Shown in pieces: positions 23,661 through 30,620 of a stretch of DNA of 30,994 nt (positions are counted from its first letter, which is position 1; the number at the start of each line of letters is the position of its first letter). The stretch is from contig DGVT01000076.1 in the NCBI GenBank assembly GCA_002395965.1, forward strand, positions 1 through 30,994, read 5' to 3'. Under the pieces are notes generated by a model, which searched no databases, was not told where the DNA came from, and was given only the letters and a program-made list of their open reading frames with translations. Source of the stretch: Porphyromonadaceae bacterium UBA4277. GTDB lineage: Bacteria > Bacteroidota > Bacteroidia > Bacteroidales > Muribaculaceae. Both the position numbers and the translations under genes were made by a program.

Positions 23661-24794
23661 ATGAAAAATGTGAAACGTATAGTAGTGGCCAGCGACTCGT
23701 TCAAGGGTTGCTTGTCGTCGCGAGAGATTGCGCAGGCCGTGGAGCAGGCGGTAGCCACTTGCTGCGCCGGTGTTGTGGTTGATGGCGTGGTGGTGGCCGA
23801 TGGCGGCGAGGGAAGCGTCGAAGCCTTGGCGGCGGGCTGCGACAAGCCGGTGCAATGGGTGTCGTGCCGGGTAGATGCCCCTGTGCGTGACCTGCCGCAG
23901 GTCGAGGCCCGCTATGTCATCGACCATGCCGGGGCAACGGCCTTTATGGAACTGGCTGCGGCCAGCGGATTGCCATTAGTGCCCCGTGACAGGCGCGACA
24001 TCATCCATGCGAGCACACTGGGCACCGGACAGATGATTCTTGATGCCGTGGAGCGTGGTTGCCGGCACATAGTGCTGGGACTGGGTGGCAGTGCCACATG
24101 CGATGGCGGCATGGGTGTGATGGCGGCGTTGGGAGCCGAGTTTTTTGATGCCGAAGAGCATCATCTTTACCCCTGTGCCGGAAATCTTGGCAAAATCAAT
24201 GCGATAAATCTTGAAGGCGTAGCCGATGCCGTGTCGCTGACGCGCTTCACGCTGCTTGCCGACGTTGACAACCCGTTGTGCGGCCCTCGCGGGGCAGCCC
24301 GCGTTTTTGCTCCGCAAAAAGGAGCTTCGCCCGAGCAGGTGGAGCACCTTGAGCAGGGTATGCTCAACTATGCCCGCTTCCTTGGCGACGCGGCTCGTGT
24401 GGCCGGTGCAGGGGCGGCCGGAGGTGTGGCGGCCGGCATGGTGGGGTTGTTGCCACACTGCTCAATAGTGAAGGGTGCACCTTATATAATAGGTAAAGCG
24501 CGGCTTTCGCAGCGTGTGAGTGAGGCCGATCTGGTCATTACCGGTGAGGGCCGCATCGACGGCCAGACGGCAATGGGTAAGGCTCCGCAGGCTGTGGCAG
24601 CTGTCGCGCGGCAATATGGCGTGCCGGTGGTGGCCATTTGCGGCTCGCTGGCTCCCGGGGTGGATGCTGCGGCGTTAGGCTTCGACAGTATCGTCCCGGT
24701 CACGCCTGCCGATATGCCGCTTGAGGCGGCTATAGATAAAAACATGGCACGACAGAACATCTGCCGTGCCATCAGAGCAATGCTTTCCAGTTAG
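23661..24794 (+). CDS. glxK: Glycerate kinase
   Basis: The 377-residue protein begins VKRIVVASDSFKGCLSS, the DSFKG hallmark of the glycerate kinase type 1 family (GlxK/GarK), and shows ADGGEGSVEALA, DHAGATAFMELAAASGL, HIVLGLGGSATCDGGMGVM, VDNPLCGPRGAARVFAPQKGAS, and the C-terminal ITGEGRIDGQTAMGKAP. It phosphorylates glycerate (to 2- or 3-phosphoglycerate; the regiochemistry cannot be read). The protein is full length and cytosolic. Its stop codon TAG overlaps the opposite-strand stop of ridA (24791-24794), so the two genes converge without a spacer for a terminator. It follows the lipoprotein gene after 68 bp with possible regulatory hairpins. Confidence 0.96.
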   Translation: MKNVKRIVVASDSFKGCLSSREIAQAVEQAVATCCAGVVVDGVVVADGGEGSVEALAAGCDKPVQWVSCRVDAPVRDLPQVEARYVIDHAGATAFMELAAASGLPLVPRDRRDIIHASTLGTGQMILDAVERGCRHIVLGLGGSATCDGGMGVMAALGAEFFDAEEHHLYPCAGNLGKINAINLEGVADAVSLTRFTLLADVDNPLCGPRGAARVFAPQKGASPEQVEHLEQGMLNYARFLGDAARVAGAGAAGGVAAGMVGLLPHCSIVKGAPYIIGKARLSQRVSEADLVITGEGRIDGQTAMGKAPQAVAAVARQYGVPVVAICGSLAPGVDAAALGFDSIVPVTPADMPLEAAIDKNMARQNICRAIRAMLSS

Positions 24795-25174
24795 TCGCCC
24801 ACGGCAATCATTTCAATCTCTACCATCGCGCCTTTGGGCAGGTCGCGCACGGCAAATGCCGAGCGGGCAGGGAACGGCGAGCCGAAGAACTCGGCATACA
24901 CCTCGTTCATCGGGCCGAAGTTGGCGATGTCGCTCAGCAGCACAGTAGTTTTCACTACATTGTTAAGATCCAGCCCTGCGCTCTTGAGGATGGCCTGAGC
25001 GTTGAGCAGCGACTGGCGCGTCTGCTCCTGGATGCCGCCTTCGGGAAATGCGCCGGTGGCGGGGTCGATGGGGAGTTGTCCTGAAAGGAAATAGGTCTTT
25101 CCGGTGGCCACTATGCCCTGGCTATAGGGGCCGATTGCTGCCGGAGCAGCACTGGTGTTTAATGCACTTTTCAT
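24791..25174 (-). CDS. ridA: RidA family 2-iminobutanoate/2-iminopropanoate deaminase
   Basis: The 127-residue protein has RidA (YjgF/YER057c) signatures: APAAIGPYSQGIVATGKTYFLSGQ at the start, VVKTTVLLSDIANFGPMNEVYAEFF, and the closing FPARSAFAVRDLPKGAMVEIEMIAV with the conserved Arg that binds the substrate carboxylate. RidA clears reactive enamine/imine products of PLP enzymes such as threonine dehydratase and works as a trimer in the cytosol. Its 5' leader holds ten 9-bp repeat units between the start codon and the best promoter match. Its stop overlaps the convergent glxK stop. Confidence 0.95.
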   Translation of the reverse strand: MKSALNTSAAPAAIGPYSQGIVATGKTYFLSGQLPIDPATGAFPEGGIQEQTRQSLLNAQAILKSAGLDLNNVVKTTVLLSDIANFGPMNEVYAEFFGSPFPARSAFAVRDLPKGAMVEIEMIAVGD

Positions 25175-25204
25175 TGTTGATAATATTAGAAGTTAATGTA
25201 ATGT

Positions 25205-25294
25205 GACTCTTCTGACTCTTCTGACTCTTCTGACTCTTCGGACTTTTCCGACTCTTCGGAGCCTTCTGACTTCTCTGACTCTTCCGACTTTTCG
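25205..25294. repeat. 9-bp tandem array in the ridA leader
   Basis: Ten consecutive 9-bp units of GACTCTTCT or near variants (GACTCTTCG, GACTTTTCC, GAGCCTTCT, GACTTCTCT) are strictly in register. The first three nearest ridA are identical and the next differs at one base; the rest are diverged. They lie between the predicted -7 box and the ridA ATG. Confidence 0.9.
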
Positions 25295-25322
25295 GTATTT
25301 TGGCCTTTGGGTCAATAATTCA

Positions 25323-25352
25323 CAAAATTACAAATAATTATTTATGCAGCAA
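25323..25352 (-). promoter_or_regulatory. Promoter for ridA
   Basis: Minus strand: TTG (25352-25350), 19 bp, then TAATTTTG (25330-25323). Transcription would start just upstream of the 9-bp array, placing the array in the leader. A second match (TTGT-N18-TATCTTTG, -7 at 25463-25456) points the same way further upstream. Confidence 0.6.
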
Positions 25353-25651
25353 TGAATGAGCGGCCCAAAAGTGAGCTGCAACAACTGCCATGGGCTCGCG
25401 CCGAGTTGTCCTCACGCCGATTTCACATGGCATCCGTTATTTTTGAATTACGCCACAAAGATAATATTTTTCGTGAGAAAACAAGCGGAAAGATGAGAAA
25501 AAACAAAGATTCCGCTGATTTATTAACGAAACTCTCAGGCTTAGGGTGTCATTTCTGGGCTATTTAGATTCACTATACTGAATAAACTCGGGCGAAAACT
25601 GCATTCGTTCATCAGTCACCGCCCGAAATATTATGCATATCATCAAGACTT

Positions 25652-25771
25652 CTACTTCGTCACAATATCATACAGACTCTTATAGTCCTTGGCAACGTCG
25701 AAGATGTAGCCGTTATCGCTGATGGCTTTTAAGTGGCGACGGACGCATTCTATCTCTATCGTGTCTCCCAT
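25652..25771 (-). CDS. Possible 39-residue protein or C-terminal gene fragment
   Basis: The frame from the ATG ending at 25771 reads MGDTIEIECVRRHLKAI then SDNGYIFDVAKDYKSLYDIV and a stop. It also extends upstream without a stop to 25819 with plausible protein sequence (GHFSCYITQ just before the ATG), so it may be the tail of a larger gene whose front is lost. Composition is protein-like, with mixed charged and hydrophobic residues. No family is recognised. A weak hairpin at 25588-25626 lies downstream on the same strand and could end its transcript. Confidence 0.35.
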   Translation of the reverse strand: MGDTIEIECVRRHLKAISDNGYIFDVAKDYKSLYDIVTK

Positions 25772-25820
25772 CTGGGTAATATAACAAGAGAAATGACCTT
25801 GACTTATTTGTATTAAATAT

Positions 25821-25931
25821 CAGGCAACCTTTATACAACTTGTTAATGCTCATGCCCATTTGGCTTTCAACGCTAAAGCCACCGGCAACTACTCCAAGCC
25901 ATTATGTGAGAAAGCATTGGCGATGGGGTGA
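25821..25931 (+). pseudogene. Coding-like fragment, unknown family
   Basis: A plus-strand frame of 36 codons ends at a TGA and reads FIQLVNAHAHLAFNAKAT followed by GNYSKPLCEKALAMG. There is no start codon near its front and an upstream in-frame stop at 25800-25802. Its protein-like composition, without a beginning, suggests the C-terminal remnant of a lost gene; I cannot name it. Confidence 0.3.
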
Positions 25932-26031
25932 TCAGGGGTGGCTGGTGGTGTCGCCGGAGCGTCGTGCCCGGTAGCAGGCCACTGCTGCAGGGTTCGCCGG
26001 GGGGGGTGGGCACTATAGTTGTGCCGGTGCA

Positions 26032-26070
26032 TTAAAAAGAAAGCAGGCCAGACACATCTGGCCTGCTTTC
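26032..26070 (-). terminator. Intrinsic terminator of tRNA-Lys
   Basis: A perfect 14-bp stem (26039-26052 with 26057-26070) around the loop CACA is followed on the minus strand by TTTTTAA. It lies 8 bp beyond the tRNA 3' end. Confidence 0.92.
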
Positions 26071-26078
26071 ACTCGGGG

Positions 26079-26151
26079 TGATCCGTCTGGGACTCGAACC
26101 CAGGGCCCACGCCTTAAAAGGGCGTTGCTCTACCTGCTGAGCTAACGAATC
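26079..26151 (-). tRNA. tRNA-Lys (anticodon TTT)
   Basis: The 73-nt minus-strand gene folds as a complete cloverleaf. The acceptor stem is GATTCGT with ACGGATC (one U-G pair), and the D-arm region TTAGCTCAGCAGGTAGAGCA is standard. The anticodon stem ACGCC/GGCGT holds the loop CTTTTAA with anticodon TTT, and the T-arm contains GGTTCGAGTCC. The discriminator is A and CCA is not encoded. It reads Lys codons AAA/AAG. It is followed by a strong terminator and preceded by two 67-bp palindromic repeats, beyond which the nearest promoter match is found. Confidence 0.96.
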
Positions 26152-26156
26152 TCCGT

Positions 26157-26304
26157 GTTTTGCATAAACTCGGCTGCACTCAGCAATGATCAAGTAAACT
26201 TGTCATTGCATTCGCTTGCTCGAGTTTTGCATAAACTCGGCTGCACTCGGCAATGATCAAGTAAACTTGTCATTGCACTCACTTGCTCGAGTTTTGCGGC
26301 TGCA
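26157..26304. repeat. Two tandem 67-bp palindromic repeats upstream of tRNA-Lys
   Basis: Copy 1 (26157-26223) and copy 2 (26224-26290) differ at about three positions, and 26291-26304 starts a third partial copy (GTTTTGC). Each copy can form a long imperfect hairpin: outer arms AAACTCG/CGAGTTT (26166-26227 and 26233-26294) and inner arms CAATGATCAAGT/ACTTGTCATTG. They resemble REP-type repeats but share no sequence with the elements in the transposase gene. Confidence 0.9.
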
Positions 26305-26332
26305 AAGTTAGTACATTTTTAGCAACTGGCAA
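26303..26332 (-). promoter_or_regulatory. Likely promoter for tRNA-Lys
   Basis: Minus strand: TTG (26332-26330), 19 bp, then TAACTTTG (26310-26303). It is the only good promoter match between pepT and the tRNA, and it lies beyond the two palindromic repeats, so the precursor would carry about 145 nt of leader. Confidence 0.5.
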
Positions 26333-26361
26333 TGCAAAAAACTGATTTTTTGCAAAAAATC

Positions 26362-27579
26362 TTATTTTTGAGCCACAATCTTGCAGATTTCGACTATGGT
26401 CATCATAGCTTTTTCCATCGAAGGGATGGGCACATACTCATAGCGTCCGTGCATGTTCATGCCTCCGGCAAAGATGTTTGGGCACGGCAGTCCCTTGAAC
26501 GACAGTTGTGCTCCGTCGGTTCCGCCGCGTATGGGCTGTACCTTAGGCTTTACTCCGGCGTTTTCCATAGCCTGCTTGGCAATGTCGATGATGTGCATCA
26601 CTGGCTCAATCTTCTCGCGCATGTTGTAGTACTGATCTTTGATTTCGGCCGTGGCGCATCCCGGGAACTCGCTGTTCACTTTGCGGCACAGATGCTCGAT
26701 TTCGCGCTTGCGGCTCTCGAAGCGTGCGCGGTCGTGGTCGCGCAGTATGTAGGTGAGTGTGGATTTTTCCACGTTGCCTTCCATGCCCACAAGGTGATAG
26801 AAGCCTTCATAGCCCTCGGTGTGCTCGGGTGTCTCCCAGCGCGGCAGCATCGAGGCAAACTCGTTGGCCACGCGCATCGAGTTGAGCATCTTGTGCTTGG
26901 CGGCGCCGGGATGCACGTTGAGCCCCTTGAATGTGACTTTGGCGCTGGCGGCGTTGAAGTTTTCATACTCCAGCTCGCCGATGGCACCGCCGTCCATGGT
27001 GTAGGCCCAGTCGGCTCCGAATTTCTCCACGTCGAAGTGGTGAGCGCCGAGGCCTATCTCCTCGTCGGGGTTGAAGCCCACGCGTATGTTGCCGTGTTTC
27101 ACCTCGGGGTGCTGCTGCAGCCACTCCACGGCGCTCAGTATCTCGGCAATGCCGGCTTTGTCGTCGGCGCCGAGTAGTGTGGTGCCGTCGGTGACGATGA
27201 GCTGCTGGCCCACATAGTCGAGCATCTCGGGAAACTGCTCGGGCGAGAGCACGATGCCCTGCTCTTCGTTCAGGGTGATGCTGCCGCCATTATAGTCCAC
27301 GATGCGCGGATTCACGTTGTGGCCGCTCATGTCGGGGGCGGTGTCCATGTGTGCGATAAAGCCTAAGGTGGGCACCGGCTCGGAGGTGTTGGCCGGCAGG
27401 GTTGCAAACAGGTATCCGTTGTCGTCGAGCGAGATGTCGCTCAGGCCCATCTCGTGAAGCTCTTGTTCAAGGGCTTTGGCAAAGGTCATCTGCCCCGGTG
27501 TGGAAGGCGTGAGCCCGGTGAGTTCGTCGCTCTGAGTGTCGAACTTTACATAGCTGATAAATCTGTCGATAAGTTTCAT
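26362..27579 (-). CDS. pepT: Peptidase T (tripeptide aminopeptidase)
   Basis: The 405-residue M20-family enzyme removes the N-terminal residue of tripeptides in the cytosol using two zinc ions. Signatures are KFDTQSDELTGLTPSTPGQ near the start, the metal-binding LGFIAHMDTAPD and GADDKAGIAEIL, NPDEEIGLGAHHFD with the catalytic Glu pair, MDGGAIGELEYENFNAA, the dimerisation-domain FKGLNVHPGAAK, PIRGGTDGAQLSFKGLPCPN, and near the end NMHGRYEYVPIPSMEKA. Length matches PepT. A promoter match lies 60-90 bp upstream. It reads toward the tRNA-Lys gene with about 50 bp to that gene's promoter. Confidence 0.97.
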   Translation of the reverse strand: MKLIDRFISYVKFDTQSDELTGLTPSTPGQMTFAKALEQELHEMGLSDISLDDNGYLFATLPANTSEPVPTLGFIAHMDTAPDMSGHNVNPRIVDYNGGSITLNEEQGIVLSPEQFPEMLDYVGQQLIVTDGTTLLGADDKAGIAEILSAVEWLQQHPEVKHGNIRVGFNPDEEIGLGAHHFDVEKFGADWAYTMDGGAIGELEYENFNAASAKVTFKGLNVHPGAAKHKMLNSMRVANEFASMLPRWETPEHTEGYEGFYHLVGMEGNVEKSTLTYILRDHDRARFESRKREIEHLCRKVNSEFPGCATAEIKDQYYNMREKIEPVMHIIDIAKQAMENAGVKPKVQPIRGGTDGAQLSFKGLPCPNIFAGGMNMHGRYEYVPIPSMEKAMMTIVEICKIVAQK

Positions 27580-27640
27580 GTCTGTATATACGGTTTATTT
27601 AGTGATTTGACTTATTTGCCTGAAATGCATTAGTAGATTA

Positions 27641-27671
27641 CAAAATTACTGCAAAATATTGAGAACTGAAA
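27641..27671 (-). promoter_or_regulatory. Promoter for pepT
   Basis: Minus strand: TTTC (27671-27668), 19 bp, then TAATTTTG (27648-27641). The -7 box is perfect and the -33 box has one mismatch. The spacer 27580-27862 otherwise holds the ompA leader with a TAACTTTG -7 box at 27765-27772. Confidence 0.55.
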
Positions 27672-27764
27672 CCATAACGGCATTTTTATTTCTCATGTAA
27701 CATAGTTTTAATAACTTATTGTTAAAAATGCAATGGGGATGCGGCTTTAACGGGAAAAAGTTGC

Positions 27765-27772
27765 TAACTTTG
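27765..27772 (+). promoter_or_regulatory. -7 box for the OmpA-family gene
   Basis: TAACTTTG fits TAnnTTTG and lies 90 bp before the ATG. No clear TTTG is found at the right distance upstream, so only the -7 box is called. The transcript would have a leader of about 85 nt. Confidence 0.45.
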
Positions 27773-27862
27773 CACCCTATTTGTCGAGCCTTGCAGGCAC
27801 CGAGGAGGCTATAGCAGGCTTGCTGCTTTGAAATTTATAGAAATCATAACATATCATTAATT

Positions 27863-29053
27863 ATGAAGAAACTTTTACTTGTTTTAGCTCTATCGATGGG
27901 CTTTGTGGCTGCCCAGGCTCAGGTCACTGTGGCCGGCAGCAAGTGGACCGATAACTGGTCGTTAACACTTAAGGGTGGTGCCGTGGCACCATTGCAGCAC
28001 TATGCATTCTGGCCTGCCACTCGTGGCATGTTCGGCGCCGAACTGCGCAAGCAGCTGACGCCCGTGATGGGACTGGGTGTGGAAGGCGAGTGGAGCATCA
28101 ACACAAGCAGCTGGAACCGTCCGCCTGCCTATCTGGGTGCCCCTCACAGCAATAACATCATCGACCACCAGCTTGTGGGTGGATTCATGGCCGTGAACAT
28201 TAACAACCTGATAGCCGGCTACAAGGGTAAGCCTGCTCCCTTCGAAGTCGAGGCCGTGATGGGCCTTGGCTGGTGGCACGCCTATAAGACAGGATCGGTA
28301 AACGTTGCTACAGAGCCCATTCCCGAGGTGGGCGAAGTGGTTGTGAATGTGCCCAACTATGACCAGAACTCGTGGTACACCAAGGCAGGCCTTAATTTCA
28401 ACCTGAACTTGGGTGAGTCACGCGCATGGACCGTGTCGCTCAAGCCGGCAGTGGTGTGGAAGATGGGCGTTCAGGCCAAGCAGAGCACCGATTGCTTTAA
28501 TGCCAATCATGCAACTGTGGAGATGCAGGCCGGTGTTACCTATCACTTTGCCAACAAGAACGGCGCGCATTACATGACGCTGTGCGAAAAGAAATATACT
28601 CAGGCCGACATCGATGCGCTCAACGCCGAGATTAACGCCCTGCGCAACCGCAAGGCCGAAGTTGTAGAAAAGGTTGTGGAGAAGGTGGTTGAGAAGCCTG
28701 TGGAGAAGGTTGTGCGCGGTGCCAACACCGAGTCGTTGCTGACCAACGTGTTCTTCGGACAAGGAAAGAGCGTCGTGGCTGCCGACCAGCTTCCCAACGT
28801 GGAGCGTGTGGCTACCTACATGAAGAATCACCCCGGTTCGACAGTAGAAATCAAGGGCTATGCTTCGCCCGAGGGCAGCAAGGAAATCAACGAGCGCTTG
28901 GCTCGCGAGCGTGCCGAAGCTGTGAAGACCCTGCTGGTGAACAAGTATAAGATTGCTGCAAGCCGCGTCAGCGCCCAGGGTCAGGGCGTGGGCAACATGT
29001 TCAGCGAGCCCGACTGGAACCGCGTGTCGGTGTGCGACATTATCGTCAAGTAA
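27863..29053 (+). CDS. OmpA-family outer-membrane protein
   Basis: The 396-residue protein has a signal peptide (MKKLLLVLALSMGFVAAQAQ), an N-terminal beta-barrel-like region (about 25-235, rich in aromatic/Gly strands such as NWSLTLKGGAVAPLQHY), a Glu/Lys/Val repeat linker with units VVEK (about 264-283, containing KVVEKVVEKPVEKVV), and a C-terminal OmpA domain (about 290-396). The domain shows NVFFGQGKSVV, VEIKGYASPEGSKEINERLARERAEAV and VSAQGQG, so it probably binds peptidoglycan and ties the outer membrane to the wall. The usual Asp before the RA segment is replaced by Ser (GYASPEG), as is common in Bacteroidetes. It is well expressed in many relatives, and codon use here looks highly biased. 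Confidence 0.93.
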   Translation: MKKLLLVLALSMGFVAAQAQVTVAGSKWTDNWSLTLKGGAVAPLQHYAFWPATRGMFGAELRKQLTPVMGLGVEGEWSINTSSWNRPPAYLGAPHSNNIIDHQLVGGFMAVNINNLIAGYKGKPAPFEVEAVMGLGWWHAYKTGSVNVATEPIPEVGEVVVNVPNYDQNSWYTKAGLNFNLNLGESRAWTVSLKPAVVWKMGVQAKQSTDCFNANHATVEMQAGVTYHFANKNGAHYMTLCEKKYTQADIDALNAEINALRNRKAEVVEKVVEKVVEKPVEKVVRGANTESLLTNVFFGQGKSVVAADQLPNVERVATYMKNHPGSTVEIKGYASPEGSKEINERLARERAEAVKTLLVNKYKIAASRVSAQGQGVGNMFSEPDWNRVSVCDIIVK

Positions 29054-29090
29054 CCGTTGGTATTAGAGCCGAATAGCCTTTTGACAATAT

Positions 29091-29182
29091 AGCAGGGCCG
29101 AGTCTCGATAATGAGACCCGGCCCTGCTGTTGTCGGTCGGTGGCCCCGATGCTATTACATGTTCATGCCGCCATCCACTTGT
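29091..29182. repeat. Direct repeat copy 1: duplicated fabG 3' end plus terminator
   Basis: This 92-bp segment matches 30529-30620 with four mismatches. It starts with the hairpin arms of the fabG terminator (GCAGGGCCGAGTCTC with GAGACCCGGCCCTGC, loop GATAAT) and ends at the fabG codons for Q-V-D-G-G-M-N-M. After base 29182 the match stops in a T-run. Confidence 0.95.
29155..29181 (-). pseudogene. Relic of the fabG C-terminus
   Basis: Nine minus-strand codons read QVDGGMNM and a stop, identical to the end of the fabG gene at the right edge. No other part of fabG is present here, so it is the tail of a duplicated copy within the direct repeat. Confidence 0.9.
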
Positions 29183-29198
29183 TTTTTTTTGTAATGCT

Positions 29199-29228
29199 TT
29201 TGATTTCAAGAAATATTGCTTAAATTTG
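29199..29228 (+). promoter_or_regulatory. Promoter for the AAA ATPase gene
   Basis: TTTG (29199-29202), 18 bp, then TAAATTTG (29221-29228), lie between the first direct repeat and the gene start, so the gene brings its own promoter. Confidence 0.55.
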
Positions 29229-29311
29229 CGGTAAAATTTGGAGTGTAACTCCATAAAGTGAATTAAAATCGCGGAATAGAAAATTTATAAATGATTGAAA
29301 TATAAAAATAT

Positions 29312-30466
29312 ATGATAAAAGAGTGTAGTCGGATTATAGACTTGTCGGATGCTTCCACCGATAGCATTTTCTTGTTTGGTGCTCGTCAAACAGGTAAAAC
29401 AACGTTGCTATTGAATAAGTTCGCAGGTTGCCGGTACTATGATCTGCTTGAAAATAATGTGAGGCGGCGTTTGTTGACCAATCCGTCACAGCTGCGAGAA
29501 GAATTGTTACTCGCAGCCGATGGTGAATTGGTAGTGATCGACGAAATACAGTTGGTGCCCGAATTGCTCGATGAGGTTCACTGGCTGATAACCCGCAAAA
29601 AAATGCGTTTTGTGTTGAGTGGGTCCAGTGCACGCAAGTTGAAACGAAAAGGAGTGAACACCCTGGGCGGGCGTGCGTTGTTGAAGCGGCTGTTCCCGCT
29701 TGTTAGTGCCGAGATAGATGATTTTGACTTAAATCGTGCCTTGCACTACGGCATGTTGCCTCCTCATTACTTTTCATCCCAGAATATGGTTTGGAAACGT
29801 ATAGAGGCCTATGTGGATGTCTATCTGAAGGAGGAGATAAAGGCCGAGGCGCTTGTTAGAAACTTATCGGCCTTCAACCATTTTTTGCGTGCCGCTGCAC
29901 TGACAAGCGGTGAAATGATGAATTATAGTAATATCGCACAAGATTGTGGTATCGATGTGAAGACTGTCAAAGAATATTTTTCGATACTTGATGAAACCAT
30001 GATAGGATACATGGTGCCGTCGTTCCGCAAAGTGGCAAAAAGGCGCGTCACACAGGCTCCCAGGTTCTATTTCTTTGACGTGTCGATAGTTAATTTCTTG
30101 CTTGGAAGGCGAAGTATGCAGCCGGGCACAGCCGAATTTGGCCATGCCTTTGAGCACTTGATGATACAAGAAGTCGTGGCTTATCTCTCATATTCGGGTC
30201 ATGCCGATGCCTTGAGCTACTGGCATACTTACAGCGGTCTTGAGGTGGACGCGGTATTGGGCGATGGGGCAGTGGCAATAGAATTTAAGGCGGTTGCTCA
30301 AGTGCAACCCAAACATTTGAAGGGGCTCAAGGCATTTAGTGACGAGTTTCAGCAGGCCAGGCTCGTAATCGTTTCGCTTGATAGTGTGGCGCGGTTGGTG
30401 AATAATGTGGAGGTGCGTCCTGCAGTTGAATTTCTGCGGCTGTTGTGGTCGGGTAGCATATTTTGA
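29312..30466 (+). CDS. AAA ATPase with AAA_14 and DUF4143 domains
   Basis: The 384-residue protein starts with a P-loop domain: Walker A GARQTGKTT (23-31), Walker B LVVIDEIQ (73-80), a sensor-like VLSGSSARKLKR (101-112) and GGRA (119-122). The second half is DUF4143, with FYFFDVSIVNFLL and a nuclease-like pattern D313, E324, K326 in LEVDAVLGDGAVAIEFKA near the end, suggesting a PD-(D/E)XK fold. Such proteins are abundant, variable in copy number, and often carried on mobile or defence-associated DNA; their cellular role is unknown. It is AT-richer at its start than its neighbours and lies between two copies of the fabG 3' end. There is no signal peptide. The frame is intact. Confidence 0.9.
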   Translation: MIKECSRIIDLSDASTDSIFLFGARQTGKTTLLLNKFAGCRYYDLLENNVRRRLLTNPSQLREELLLAADGELVVIDEIQLVPELLDEVHWLITRKKMRFVLSGSSARKLKRKGVNTLGGRALLKRLFPLVSAEIDDFDLNRALHYGMLPPHYFSSQNMVWKRIEAYVDVYLKEEIKAEALVRNLSAFNHFLRAAALTSGEMMNYSNIAQDCGIDVKTVKEYFSILDETMIGYMVPSFRKVAKRRVTQAPRFYFFDVSIVNFLLGRRSMQPGTAEFGHAFEHLMIQEVVAYLSYSGHADALSYWHTYSGLEVDAVLGDGAVAIEFKAVAQVQPKHLKGLKAFSDEFQQARLVIVSLDSVARLVNNVEVRPAVEFLRLLWSGSIF

Positions 30467-30528
30467 TTATGACCCCACTGTGTAATATCATAATTTTATT
30501 TTGTGTAACGCCACCACCAAGAATAAAC

Positions 30529-30620
30529 AGCAGGGCCGAGTCTCGATAATGAGACCCGGCCCTGCTGTTGTCGGTCGGTGACCCCGGCACTATTACATGT
30601 TCATGCCGCCATCCACTTGT
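30529..30620. repeat. Direct repeat copy 2: native fabG 3' end plus terminator
   Basis: This copy is continuous with the fabG gene. The hairpin arms GCAGGGCCGAGTCTC and GAGACCCGGCCCTGC (30530-30565, loop GATAAT) form the terminator of fabG on the minus strand, followed there by TGTTTATTCTT. The matching copy lies at 29091-29182. Confidence 0.9.
30530..30565 (-). terminator. fabG intrinsic terminator
   Basis: A strong 15-bp stem with one mismatch and loop GATAAT, 28 bp after the fabG stop; on the minus strand it is followed by TGTTTATTCTT, a moderately T-rich tract. The near-identical stem at 29092-29127 could end transcripts of the OmpA gene. Confidence 0.75.

Larger units (their letters stand above)
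25353..26031. other. Gene-poor, partly degraded region
   Basis: No intact recognisable gene is seen. A 71-codon plus-strand frame at 25352-25567 resembles no family and I do not call it. A hairpin TCGGGCG/CGCCCGA with a 25-base loop lies at 25588-25626. A coding-like minus-strand segment (25652-25819) and a coding-like plus-strand segment (25821-25931) abut head to head and may be ends of broken genes. The last 100 bp before the tRNA terminator are G-rich with nothing to name. Confidence 0.5.

Noticed and set aside
25352..25567. 71-codon plus-strand frame in the ridA-tRNA spacer
   Set aside because: No recognised family, no promoter at its start, and composition close to random; kept only as part of the spacer description.
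26333..26354. Hairpin TGCAAAAAA/TTTTTTGCA after pepT as a terminator
   Set aside because: The stem is almost all A-T and no T-tract follows on the minus strand, so termination is doubtful.
29063..29254. 63-codon minus-strand frame between the OmpA and ATPase genes
   Set aside because: It crosses the fabG relic and terminator hairpin out of frame with the relic and resembles no protein.
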